Assembly: GCA_000277445.1 (NCBI GenBank)
Contig: AJWJ01000037.1
Span: 16,242 to 80,241, forward strand
Length of the DNA: 64,000 nt
Source of the DNA: Polysphondylium violaceum
Lineage: Eukaryota > Evosea > Eumycetozoa > Dictyosteliales > Dictyosteliaceae
Direction of reading: 5' to 3'
The notes under the pieces were generated by a model. It was not told the origin of the DNA. It did no database searches and saw only the letters and a program-made list of their open reading frames with translations. Below, piece after piece: positions 43,878-54,503 of this stretch. The position numbers and the translations under genes are program-made. The first letter of the stretch is position 1; every line of letters begins with the position of its first letter.

Positions 43878-46864
43878 TTATGTACAGTTCAGGATAAACT
43901 TCAATTGACTACTATTATTAGAGTTATCTTCTATTTGAGAGTTGTTGTTATTGGTTGGAGCTTGATAGTTATTGTTACTATTATTATTCATAATGTTTTG
44001 TAATTTCTCTTGTTGTTTATTATGGGTGAGTCTTGATGCCAACTCGGCAGCTTCCATAACTTTTGTAATTTCAGACATTGATTTTACTTCTGGTGCTCTA
44101 TTATTATTCAACTTTGAATTAAACATTGATTTCTTGAGAGAATTATTTTGTGCTTGTGATGTCATTCTCTCAAAGGTATGATTATTGAGTGGAGTAGTAA
44201 TGGCAGAGCTAGAGATCATGTTGTTTTGAATATGATGATGATGTTGATGATTTCCAGCGGCAGAGGATGGTGGATTCAAAGAGGAAAACTTGAATGTTCC
44301 TGCCAAATCTGGTCTACTTGGTGAAATCATTGATTGAATAGAATCTTTCCATTCACCAAATCCATACATTTGTTGTTGAGAATTTGGGTTTTGATAATGA
44401 TGGTGTTGAACAGACATATAGGATGAAGTAGGTGATTTTGGATTGCTTTGATGAAGAATTGAAACATAACTATCCAAATCCATTTCTTTGGTAAGCCTAG
44501 GCTTTTCAACACTAGTAGTTGGTGGTGATAATGGACGATTAAACTTAGGATTATGAACATGATAGTGTTGTTGTTGGTGGTGATTATGATTATGATTATG
44601 ATTATTATTGTTATGATTATTATTAATATGATCTTTAATTGGAGAAATATTGACAACTTCAACAGTTGATTGATGGTTATCTTCAATTTTATCAGAATCA
44701 TGGAATGTTTCATCACCAATGTCACCACCACTTCCACTACTTGTGTAGCTTAGACTACTAATACTTGAGGAAGATGATGAGCTGGTGGTACTGGCGGTAC
44801 TTGTATTATTATTTTCAACACTACTATTTGTATTATCTTCTTTGGGACTACTATCCATTAAATCTTCTTCAGGAATTTCAATAGCTTTTGTTGTAGTTGA
44901 TTCATTTTCTGCAACAGTTGATTTAGGTTGTTGTTCAACAATTGGTTGTATTTGTGGTTGACTAGGTGGTGGAGTTGGTTGTTCAATTACTATTGGTTGT
45001 TCTTGATTATTGGTAATTGATACTTGAGGTTGAGTTACAGTTGGTTGTTGTTGTTGTGTTACAGGTTGTTGTTTAGATTTTATATATATTGCCAATTCAG
45101 AAAGACCTAAAGAAGTTGAACTTGCAAGATCTTTATATTCTTGAAATATAGTAAAAACTTGTTTTTCCTTTTCCTTTAATTTATCTTGCATATTCTCTAT
45201 TGTTTTTAATACTTTTGAAAGAGGATCATCGTCACTTGAAAGACTAGTATCCATAAATATATTCGATGATGATGATGTTGTTGTTGTTGTTGTTGTTTTT
45301 GGTTGTTGATTATTATTACTATTATTATTATTATTACTATTACTATTATTATTATTAATACTATTGCTATTATTACTATTATTATTGACTTTTGGATAAT
45401 CATCATTCATTTTTTGTTTTTTGTGTGGAAAGGCATTATTGTTACTATTATTGTTATTATTATTATTACTACTATTATTATTATGACTATTATTGATTGG
45501 AATATCATCATCGACATCATCTTCATCTTCATCATGAAGTCTTTTCGGTGAAAGATAATTTTCTTCTTTATCACAACCAACCATGATCTCTTCCAATTCT
45601 TCTGGCTTATTCGCAGTCCAAGGATTAGTTAAATATTTTAATTTCCAAAAGCCATTGCAACCCAATTTTTGAATACCAGATTTAAATGCTTTTGAATGAG
45701 ATAATGCATCCTATATAGATATAATAAGTATTTGTTTTTTTAAACAATAAACAATAATATACAATACATACTTGAATTTGTTTTTTCCATTTAAATGATC
45801 TGCTTTTTTTTGGACACAAGAGATCCCAATGATCAGAAACAAAATTATATACATCTTTTTTCAAAGAAAAGAATTCTTTTTCTTCGTTCAACATTTTCAA
45901 TGAATAAAACACCACCCACAAAATAATTGACCATGATGAACGTGGTGAAATACACGAAGGTGTTAGTTGAGTACAGAGGGGACAATCCTGTTTTGAGCAG
46001 CCTGATCCAACTCCTGGATGAGATACCAATACTCCTTTTGGATAACCTTCATTTTTATTTAAATTACTGTTGTTTTTGGTTTGTTGAGGTTGTTGGTGTG
46101 GTGGTATTTGTTGAGGTTGATGTGGTTGTTGTAAATGATGTTGTGGTGGTGGTGGTGGTGGTGGTGGTTGTTGATGTTGAGGATGCTGGGGATTACCAAC
46201 AAAGCTTTGTTGTCGTTGTTGCTGTTGTTGTTGTTGGATGTGAAATGCTTGGTTTTGTTGATTTTGGTGAGATGTATAGTGTGATGATAGCGATGGCGAT
46301 GAAATTGGTAAAGGAGGTGGATACATTGGTGAATAACTACCTCCTAAATTTAATGGACTATGACCATACTCTGTTCTATGGTATGGTTGTTCTGATTGCT
46401 GTGGTTGTTGAGTTTGTTGTGGTTGCTGATGATGATAATATCTATTTTGATTATTATGGTGAATGTGTGACATTTGTTGTTGTTGTTGATGAGTAGGATA
46501 ACCCTGCTGATGATAGTTTGGTTGTGGTGGAGGGTTATTTCTACCCATCACACTTGATTGACTATAATCATTGGTCATATTTGCACTACTATTATGATTA
46601 TTATTATTATTATAGTTTTGGTGTATTTGACTACTATTATTATTTACAAAAGCTGTTGGTGACAGTTTATTATTATTATTATTATCAATGCTATTACTGC
46701 TGTAAAGTTGAGGAACACCACCAACAGTAGGTGGTCCCGGTGACGACAATAGCAGGTGATGAGATGATGTTGTTGATGATTGAGGCGATACCACACCTTT
46801 GTGATAGGGTGGTGGTGGTTGTTGTTGCTGTGGATGATTTTGTTGCTGTTGTTGTTGTTGACTG
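43878..46864 (-). CDS. Large Q/N/P/H-rich protein with one compact winged-helix-like domain; first exon not found
   Basis: Exons 46864-45772 and 45710-43878 join in phase 0 (GTATGT...TATAG), giving about 975 residues. The reading frame enters through an acceptor (GATTATAG after a T run) at about 46865, so a short initiating exon must lie upstream; I could not place it. Residues 1-270 are Q/P/H/N-rich. A conserved-looking block follows: GYPKGVLVSHPGVGSGCS, KQDCPLCTQL, ISPRSSWSIILWVVFY, EFFSLKKDVYNFVSDHWDLL, SFKWKKQIQDALSHSKAF, GCNGFWKLKYLTNPW. It looks like a small Cys-bearing element plus a winged-helix-type domain. The rest has N, T and S runs, a short coiled coil (ENMQDKLKEKEKQVFTIFQ) and KSMSEITKVMEAAELASRL. 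A nuclear regulator is a guess. Confidence 0.75.
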
Positions 46865-47303
46865 CTATAATCCAATTAAAAAAAAAAAAAAAAAAAAGAT
46901 GTTAATAAAAGGCTATTTGCATCTATGTGTTAATTAAAATGTTCCTAAAACCGATATAACAAAATATTAAAAATTTTTGAAAAAAAAAAAAAGAAAAAAG
47001 AAATGAAAAAAAAAAAAACAAAAGGCTATGGTTTGTGCCTGGAATGGTAATAGCAATTTAAGTTTTTATACATTTTCGTCGACGAAAAAGAAAAAACAGT
47101 TGTCGCTTACAATTCTATTTGAAGAAAGATTTGAGTCTTTTTTTGGATGACGATGAACTATATGGCGGTGGTTTTTATAAAAATTGCTTATTTGGAATTA
47201 TGTGTGAGACACCAAGTATGTTTTTTATTATTATTTTCATTTTCAACTCAACGAGTCAAAAGTTTTTGTTTTTGTTTTTGTTTTTGTATTTGTATTTGTA
47301 CAA

Positions 47304-47334
<31 letters not shown>

Positions 47335-48029
47335 TTTGTGAAATTAAATTTTTTGTTGTCGATGGTTATTAATTAATTATTGTTATGGATGAGATTGGTG
47401 GATTTTAGGTTATCTTGATATGTAAATGGAATTTAAATATTATATAAACTTGATGGAGAAGTATGTGCGTCAATATTAAAAAAAATAAAAAATAAACAAT
47501 ATTCTCCCCAAAATGTATTTATAATTTTATATGTGGATTACTACTATAGTTATGTATACAAAACAATAAATTTAAATTGGTGTGTGAGGTGGTTTGATTG
47601 ATTGTAAAATTCTATATGTGGTGATATATGTGTATGCATATATATAGTGTGTATGATGTAGGTGAGATGAGTTTGCCTTACAAATTGTCAATTACTAATG
47701 AAACCACACTAATAATAGTTAGTTATCTATAATAATAATATATCTATTTTTTTTTTCCTAGTCTTTTCCTGTATTACTTTATTTTTTTTTTTTTTATGTG
47801 ATTACTAATAATACTATTCTATTTGAATTTTAATTTTTGTGTGGTTTTAAATTATTTAATTAACATCACAACACATAAAAAAATAGGGTTAGATGTAAGA
47901 GTAGGAACAAGAAACTTAGATCAATCGTACAAAAAAAAAAAATTAAAAAAAACAATAAAAAAATAAAAAAAATTAAGATGATGAGAGAAGGTGGTGGGTG
48001 ATGGTTTATTTTTTGTTGTCTCTATTATG

Positions 48030-48064
<35 letters not shown>

Positions 48065-49502
48065 AAAGATTAGATTAGGGTGGGGTGCGTGGTGTTGTGG
48101 GTACGTGGGGGTGGGGGTGTTTGTCTCTTTTGTGTGATGAGCTGCGATTAAAATAAAAAAATGTGAAAATTTTGGCAAAATTACACAAATCTTGCAACGC
48201 GCGTTTCTATTTATCGCACCTAATTTTAAATAATAGGGTTTACGAAGAATGTGTTGTTTTTTTTTAAAAAAATCATACAATTTGTGATTTAAAATAATAA
48301 ATATTGTGTGTGGTGAGAGTGTGAGTGAATGTGTTGTGTTGTGATACAAGTATATGGGGGTTATGACAAAGTGTAGTGAGAGGGTTTAAAATAAAAACTA
48401 TACAGTTCCACCAAAAGAAGAAAAAGAGATAAATAAACAAAATGGAAGAAAAAAAAAAAAAAAAGAAAAAAGAAAAAAAAAAAAAAGAATATGAGCGGGT
48501 GTAAAGAGTGTATTTGTATGATATGTACTCTTTATTACCACGACTACTAAACTACTACAAATACTAGTATCTATATGTGTTTATTATATTATCTATATCA
48601 GAATTGATTTGTTTGTTTTTTTTTTTTTTTGCTGAGGGTCAATTAGGTGAATATTGTGCGTTTAGCTTTTCAATTTTGTATTTTTTTTTTCTTTAAAAAT
48701 AATGTGGTGCGTGATCACTTTTTGAGAAAGGGGGGCCTAATGGGCGAATAAAATCTTGTTTTTTGTGTTTTTTTTTTCAAGAAGAGAAAAAAAGTCGGGA
48801 TGGTGGGGTTTTTATCGCAATTCTCTATTTTGGGCCAAAATCAGTAAAAAAATAATTCGTAGTGGGTACCTTTTGATCTCACACATCCTTCCCCCTTAGT
48901 AAAGTTGAGAAATATCTTGGCAGTTTTTTTGTGTGGCCATTTTTGCAATTTTTGTTTTTTTTTATTATTTTTTTTATTTCCATTTCTATTTGTGTGTGAA
49001 TTTCATCGTGACATTCAAGTAATAGATCCAACATGTATACATAAGTTAGGTTGAGCTCTTGAGGGTTTTGGACCCACACCACAAAGACATCGCACACACT
49101 TTAGTTAAGGTATCAGCATTAAATAACTGCCAAATAAATTAATATTATTTAGATACAATGTGTTTTATTCGTTGTGTTGTTGAGTTAAGGTGCACTATCT
49201 CACACACGCGCCGATCGATGTAATTTTTTTTTTTATGAATTTGTTTTGTATTTTTTTTAAAAAATTTCAAAAATAAAAAAAAGAAAAACAAAAAATACAC
49301 AAACATAACACACTCAACAATAAAATACTCATATCACTTTCGAAATAACTAGTAGTAATACTATTTTTTCTAATACACTACACCCAATAATCAACACAAT
49401 AACAACAAAGACGTCATCTTGATCTTGGTTGTTTGTAATATTACATTTTTCTATTTTAGTTCAATTAATCACTTTTATTCTCACATCGTCAAATAATCAA
49501 AA
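46865..49502. other. 2.6-kb gene-poor region
   Basis: Contains many A/T homopolymers, TTTTTG-type repeats at 47263-47300, and the TG tract at 48033-48061. The missing first exon of the minus-strand low-complexity gene should be in the first few hundred bases. Patches of lower AT content at 48080-48240 and 48700-49100 hold only weak open frames without good ATG starts. The last 200 bp are A- and CA-rich and lead into the CaMK gene. Confidence 0.45.
48033..48061. repeat. (TG)n microsatellite, about 14 units
   Basis: Uninterrupted TG dinucleotides within the gene-poor region. Confidence 0.95.
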
Positions 49503-50949
49503 ATGCCACTTGGGGATTACGAGCTTCACAAAGAGATTGGAAAGTAGGTTCGTTATGATTAGTGTGTGGTGATGTTGATGGGTGTGTATGTGCTAAGCTT
49601 ACTCATACACACATTCAATCACTCACTCGCACACACACTTGCACACATAAATACACACATCTATTCGATTTACAAATAGGGGTCCTCAAACCAGATATGT
49701 CTTTTTTTTTATTATTTATTGATCTCATCATCACTTTTCAAATAATTTACTTTCACAAAATTTTGAAAATTAAATTGTTTTTTTTAGAAAAAGAAAAGCT
49801 AAATTTACATTTTTCCAAATCGGCCCACACGACTATTTTGGTTGATTGATTATACAGATGCATTTTATTAGAAAATCTTTGAACCAGTTTACCTCTCAAT
49901 CAAATCAAAACATGATTAAATACATACACACACTCATAAGAGATAGATATATACATATATTAATCATCATTATTAAATAATAATAGAGGAGCCTTTTCAG
50001 TTGTATTTTTAGTTACAGAAAAGAAGACCAAAAAACAATGGGCTATGAAGATTATTGACAAGAAATCATCATCCAAAGGTGCATTAGAGACAGAAATTAA
50101 TATTATGAAAAAAGTTGACCATCCAAATATCGTTAAGATGCACGAGTATTTTGAATCAACAGATAAAATTTATTTAGTCGTAGAGTTGGTCACAGGAGGA
50201 CCATTGTTTGACAAGATTGTAGATAAAAAATCATTTTCTGAAAAAGAAGCCAAATTAATCACCAAACAATTATTATTATCGTTGGAATATCTTCATGGTA
50301 TTGGTATTGTACATAGAGACTTGAAGCCAGAGAATCTTTTGTTAAAATCACCAATGGATCTCACTGTAGCTTTATCTGATTTTGGTTTATCAAAAATTTT
50401 AGGTGATGAAGTATTTATGAAAACAACATGTGGCACACCATCCTATGTAGCTCCAGAGGTTTTAAATAATATTTCAAATTCCCCAACTGCTTATTCAGAA
50501 GCCGTTGATATGTGGGGTGTTGGTGTTATGACTTATATTTTGTATGTATTTAATAATTATTATCTTATTATTATTGTTAACTAATTATTTATAATAATAT
50601 AAAAAGATTATGTGGATTTCCACCATTTTATAGCGAGGATATTAGAAAATTATTTGAATCAATTTTATCAGCCAATTATGATTTCCCAACAGAGTACTGG
50701 GGTACTATTAGTAAGGAAGCCAAACATTTTATCAATTGTCTTTTAACTGTTGAACCAACTAAAAGATATTCAGCTAAACAATGTTTAGAGCATCCATGGA
50801 TTACCGATGGTAGTCAATCAGAGCCATTACCACATTGGAATGATCAAATTAAAAAGTATATGGTTATTAGAAGAAAAGAAAGTCAAAAGTTTGGTGCTGA
50901 ATTGGTTTTTGCTAAACCAATCAAGAAACCTGGAGAAAAACAAAATTAA
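49503..50949 (+). CDS. CaMK-type Ser/Thr protein kinase (CaMKI/MLCK-like), short
   Basis: Exons 49503-49543, 49987-50541 and 50607-50949 give 312 residues. The first intron is about 440 bp, long for this window. The 41-nt first exon supplies MPLGDYELHKEIG and completes the glycine loop as IGKGAFSVVFLV. Kinase motifs are AMKIIDK (catalytic Lys), HRDLKPENLL, SDFGLSK and TCGTPSYVAPEVL, then the CaMK-type [20 protein letters not shown] and HPWITD. The C-terminal 45 residues after the kinase fold include DQIKKYMVIRRKESQKFG, a basic amphipathic stretch that could be a minimal autoinhibitory or calmodulin-binding segment. It resembles D. discoideum myosin light chain kinase relatives. Targets are unknown. 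Confidence 0.93.
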
Positions 50950-51197
50950 AAAAAGACAAAAAAAGCAAATTTAAATACTACCACTACCTATTGTAGTACT
51001 AATTACCATTTAAAATTTATTGATATCATCATTATTATAACTATTATTTAATATGTTTTTATTATTATTTTTAACAAAAAAATAAATTATATCCTTGTAT
51101 TATTTCTTTTTCAAAACAATTCTTTAAAATAATAGTAACAATGTAGTGATTCAAAACTAAAAAAAAAAGGGATTATATATATACTTTTATAAACAGT

Positions 51198-52592
51198 TTA
51201 ATTAAATTTGAAAAACATAACATCACCATCAGCAACCACATAATTTGGACCTTCTTGTCTTTGTTTACCTTTTTCTTTGGCTACTTTTTCATCACCTTTA
51301 CAGGCAATAAAATCATTGTATGATATAGTCTAATTTTTTAGCAACAACAATATGATTAGTATTCCTGCGATGAGATATAAAATAATTTGATACATACATC
51401 AGCTTTAATAAAACCTTTTTCAAAATCAGTATGAATTACACCAGCAGCTTGTCTAGCTTTAGTTCCAATAGGGATGGTCCAAGCTCTGCATTCAACTTCA
51501 GATGCAGTATAATATGATTGAAGACCTAATAGGCCTCTGGCACCATTGATTACTTTACTAAGACCATTGTTTGTTAAACCATATAAATCAAGAAACTCTT
51601 TCTTCTCTTCTTCACTCTCCATATTTGCCAATTCAGATTCAATTTTGGCAGAAACTACGACTGGATCAATTTCCAAACCTTTGCTACGAGAAAAGTCTTT
51701 TACTTTTTCAGTGTATTTGTTTCCAGTAGAAGCATCTTGTTCAGATACATTGCATGTATAGATTGTTGGTTTAGAGGTCAAGAGATGAAGTGATTGGAAT
51801 GCTGGCCACTCTTTTTCGTCAATCTCTATATCACGGGCAGGAACACCGCCTTCGAGTGCTTTGGCAATTCGTGTAGCCAATTCAATTCGTTGGGCAATTT
51901 CTGGGTTGCTTTGTTTCTTTTTGCCTGCTTCTTGAATAATTTTCTCTAATGATTGTAAATCTGATAAAATCAATTCCATTTCAATGGTTTCAATATCTCT
52001 AACGGGATCAATTTCCTCAGAGACATGTGTAATATCTTTATCCTCAAAACAACGTACCAAATGTAGAATCAAAGATACATTTCTAATATTACCTAAAAAC
52101 TTGTTTCCCAAACCTTCACCCTCTGCTGCACCTTTAACTAAACCTGCAATATCTACAAACTCTAATTGAGTTCCCACTTTACTTTGTGTTTTTAAAAGTT
52201 TTGAAATTAAATCTAATCTCTCGTCTGGTACAAATACCTTTCCAATATTTGGATCAATTGTACAAAATGGAAAATTCTTTTTATTTATAATTATTATTAA
52301 TAAGATGATCCATTATCTGTAGTTTTCAATTAATACATACAGCAGCCATGGCAGCATTTGAACTAGTTAAAGCATTGAATAATGTTGATTTACCAATATT
52401 TGGTAAACCTACAATACCCACAGATTTAACACTACCTCTTGATTTTACAAAAACACTAGCTTTAACTTTTTCATTTGCATTGCCTGCGTCTTTAGCAGGT
52501 GCAGCTGCAAAGAAACGAATACTACCACATTGATTGAAACAACCAGTGGTGGTGGTTTTAAAATTTACAATTTTTGAAAATTGTTTAATCAT
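51198..52592 (-). CDS. YchF/OLA1-family ATPase with a mitochondrial-type presequence
   Basis: Exons 52592-52341, 52276-51398 and 51329-51198 (GTATGT donors, AAAAG and TTAG acceptors), all in phase 0, give 420 residues. The N-terminal 45 residues ([17 protein letters not shown], then [14 protein letters not shown]) look like a mitochondrial targeting peptide. The P-loop is [10 protein letters not shown] (62-70), followed by [10 protein letters not shown] and [19 protein letters not shown]. The CNVSEQD motif is the altered G4 that gives this family ATP rather than GTP specificity. The C-terminal TGS domain reads [19 protein letters not shown] and ends [10 protein letters not shown]. The family binds ribosomes and influences translation and stress response; here probably in the mitochondrion. 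Confidence 0.95.
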
Positions 52593-52673
52593 TTGTATGA
52601 TTGATCAATATTTGTAATATAAAACAAAACAAAGAATCACTCTGACAACAAAAACTAATCATCGTTTGTCGTT

Positions 52674-52704
<31 letters not shown>

Positions 52705-52760
52705 AATTTTAATTTTTATCATTTTCATTCATTGCATTTTTAATTTGTATATATCTTAAA

Positions 52761-53825
52761 ATGATCAAAAATATAATCAAACTTCAAAGTAGTAGAGTAT
52801 ATTTGAATAGAATATCATCCCCCTTGACAACATATACATCAATCGTTTTAAATAAAAATCAACTCTACAGTAATGGTGGCAACAACAACAACAACAAAAG
52901 TCAATTAAATAGTAATAGTAGTAGAAATGATGAGAGCAAGAGATACTATTGTAAAGGTTTATCAAATAGAGGAATGGTAGAGGAAAATAAAGGTGAATTG
53001 GCAAACGTATATTCTATTGATGCCTATAGTGACGCAGGTTTCTCTGTAAATAAAGTATTGATACCTGGCTCAATTGCAGTTATGCCAGACAAATTGTTTT
53101 TGTGGGATATACACAGTTACAAAGACATTACAGCAGAAACATTGGCCCTCATTGATTTGGTCGATCCTCCCCTCGAGTTTATTATCTTGGGAACGGGAAA
53201 AAACATTGAACCCATTCCCCACGACACCATATTAAAAATACAATCTCATTATAAAGTTAGTGTTGAGATTATGTCTACTTTTAATGCCATTGGCACATAC
53301 AACATTCTCGCCGAGGAGGGAAGAAATATCGCTGCCTTCCTCATCCCCGTCCAACCAATTGGAAGTGAATTTAGAGTACCTCATTTAGTTTCAAAAGAAG
53401 ATTACGAGCCTAAGATTGCAATCGATCAAGCCGCAATCAAAGGCACCATACGAAACACCGTTCAAAAGAAAAAACAAATCTTGTTGAAAATGAAATTAGA
53501 AGAAGCCAAAAGAGAAATGGAAAATAGTAATAACAATAACAATAACAATAATAACATTGATAGCATTGATAGTAGTAATAATAATAATAACAATAATGAC
53601 CAAGATATAGTTTCCAAACTGGCTCAAGATAAAGATATAAAGAAAGAGTTTGGAGAAGTTTACATTCCAACGAGAAACAATGATGTTGGTTACACTCTTA
53701 AAGACAAAGAAGATAAAGATAGTTCCAAGTTATCTCAGACTATATTAATGGAAGAAAAGAATACCTCCCTCACATCTCGTTTCATCGTTTGGGCCGTTAA
53801 AACCTTTTTCTCTACGAAAAAATAA
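52761..53825 (+). CDS. ndufaf3: Complex I assembly factor NDUFAF3 (Mth938/DUF498 fold), extended
   Basis: Intronless, 354 residues. The presequence-like N-terminus (MIKNIIKLQSSRVYLNRISS) is followed by an N/S-rich stretch. The core domain at about 85-200 matches NDUFAF3: VNKVLIPGSIAVMPDKLFLW, ALIDLVDPPLEFIILGTG, then IEIMST-type and TFNAIGTYNILAEEGRNIAA. The family core is about 120 residues and the human protein about 184. This protein carries an extra about 150-residue C-terminus rich in K/E, N and D that I cannot assign. NDUFAF3 works in mitochondrial complex I Q-module assembly with NDUFAF4. It is divergent from the mitochondrial YchF gene, sharing a 168-bp promoter with a long T run (about 52677-52704). 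Confidence 0.9.
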   Translation: MIKNIIKLQSSRVYLNRISSPLTTYTSIVLNKNQLYSNGGNNNNNKSQLNSNSSRNDESKRYYCKGLSNRGMVEENKGELANVYSIDAYSDAGFSVNKVLIPGSIAVMPDKLFLWDIHSYKDITAETLALIDLVDPPLEFIILGTGKNIEPIPHDTILKIQSHYKVSVEIMSTFNAIGTYNILAEEGRNIAAFLIPVQPIGSEFRVPHLVSKEDYEPKIAIDQAAIKGTIRNTVQKKKQILLKMKLEEAKREMENSNNNNNNNNNIDSIDSSNNNNNNNDQDIVSKLAQDKDIKKEFGEVYIPTRNNDVGYTLKDKEDKDSSKLSQTILMEEKNTSLTSRFIVWAVKTFFSTKK

Positions 53826-54503
53826 AATCTCAATCAAATATCTCTTTTCAATTAATTGAAAACCCCTCCAGAGAGGAGTCCTTTTTTTTTGTAATCTGGT
53901 CTCTTTATTACGTCCAATTAAAATCAAGGGTTGTTCTATTCAATCACTTTGTTTTTCGGTGTCTTGTGCTGGAAAAGTAAACGAAATTTTGAAACCCAAC
54001 ACCCAAATTGCAGATATAATTTTGTAAATTGACACACAGATATTTGTGATTCTTGGGCAAAGTGGGGCGAACAAAAATTTGTGGGGATTGGTCGAAAAGA
54101 GAAAAAAATTTGCTCGTTTGACGCCCATTGTTTTTTCTGTGATTTGAGATTTTCACAAAAAAATGATGATAAAGGAGATTTTCGCAAAACTTTTTCTCTT
54201 TTCCCAAAGTGGGGGGAGCAGACCAATCAAAACAAAGCATGTGTATGTATATGTGTGTATTGTATTTTTTTATTTAAAAAAGGTTATATGTATGGGCATG
54301 GGCACGTATGCGCACACATATAGGTGCTTTATCGGCCAGAATTAATTTCTCAAGAGTGATTGTTGAACAAAAAAATAAAATTTTGATGTGATGATTTTGA
54401 TTTTGATGACGGTGGATGGGGTATGAGTATATTGTGTATGCACAACAACAAAGGGCTGGAGAAAAGATATTCACATATCTTTCTATTTAAATATAAATGT
54501 GAT
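53826..54503. other. Intergenic, 678 bp, with palindrome, hairpin and inverted-repeat element
   Basis: Between the convergent NDUFAF3 (+) and VAP (-) genes. It holds a perfect 14-bp palindrome at 53847-53860, a small CTCC/GGAG hairpin at 53866-53878 followed by T9, and the imperfect inverted repeat at 54086-54228. The segment 53930-54240 is less AT-rich than typical intergenic DNA and is open in several minus-strand frames at once, none of which looks like a protein. Confidence 0.6.
54086..54228. repeat. Imperfect inverted repeat (candidate structured RNA or small mobile-element remnant)
   Basis: GATTGGTC at 54086-54093 is matched by GACCAATC at 54221-54228. The next 20 bases (54094-54113) pair with 54184-54203 with two mismatches. 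Within the loop and arms are two direct repeats: GAGATTTTCrCAAAA twice (54146 and 54176 areas), and CAAAGTGGGG with similar flanks at about 54058 and 54205. I see no coding sense and no target-site duplication. Confidence 0.6.

Noticed and set aside
45927-46496. Plus-strand frame of about 189 codons made mostly of V and D
   Set aside because: It is the reverse complement of CAA/CAC-rich repeat codons in the minus-strand low-complexity gene.
48101-48360. GT-rich strand with G runs considered as a G-quadruplex or telomere-like repeat
   Set aside because: G runs are irregular and mixed with plain TG microsatellite; no telomeric unit repeats.
48879-49097. Minus-strand frame containing YMLDLLLECHDEIHTQIEME
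   Set aside because: Starts only from a GTG, has no neighbouring exon with matching phase, and ends in a K/N-rich low-complexity part; not enough for a gene call.
53936-54240. Three overlapping minus-strand frames of 62-98 codons
   Set aside because: All three frames are open at once in a region with inverted and direct repeats, and none has a recognisable domain; better explained as a structured non-coding element.
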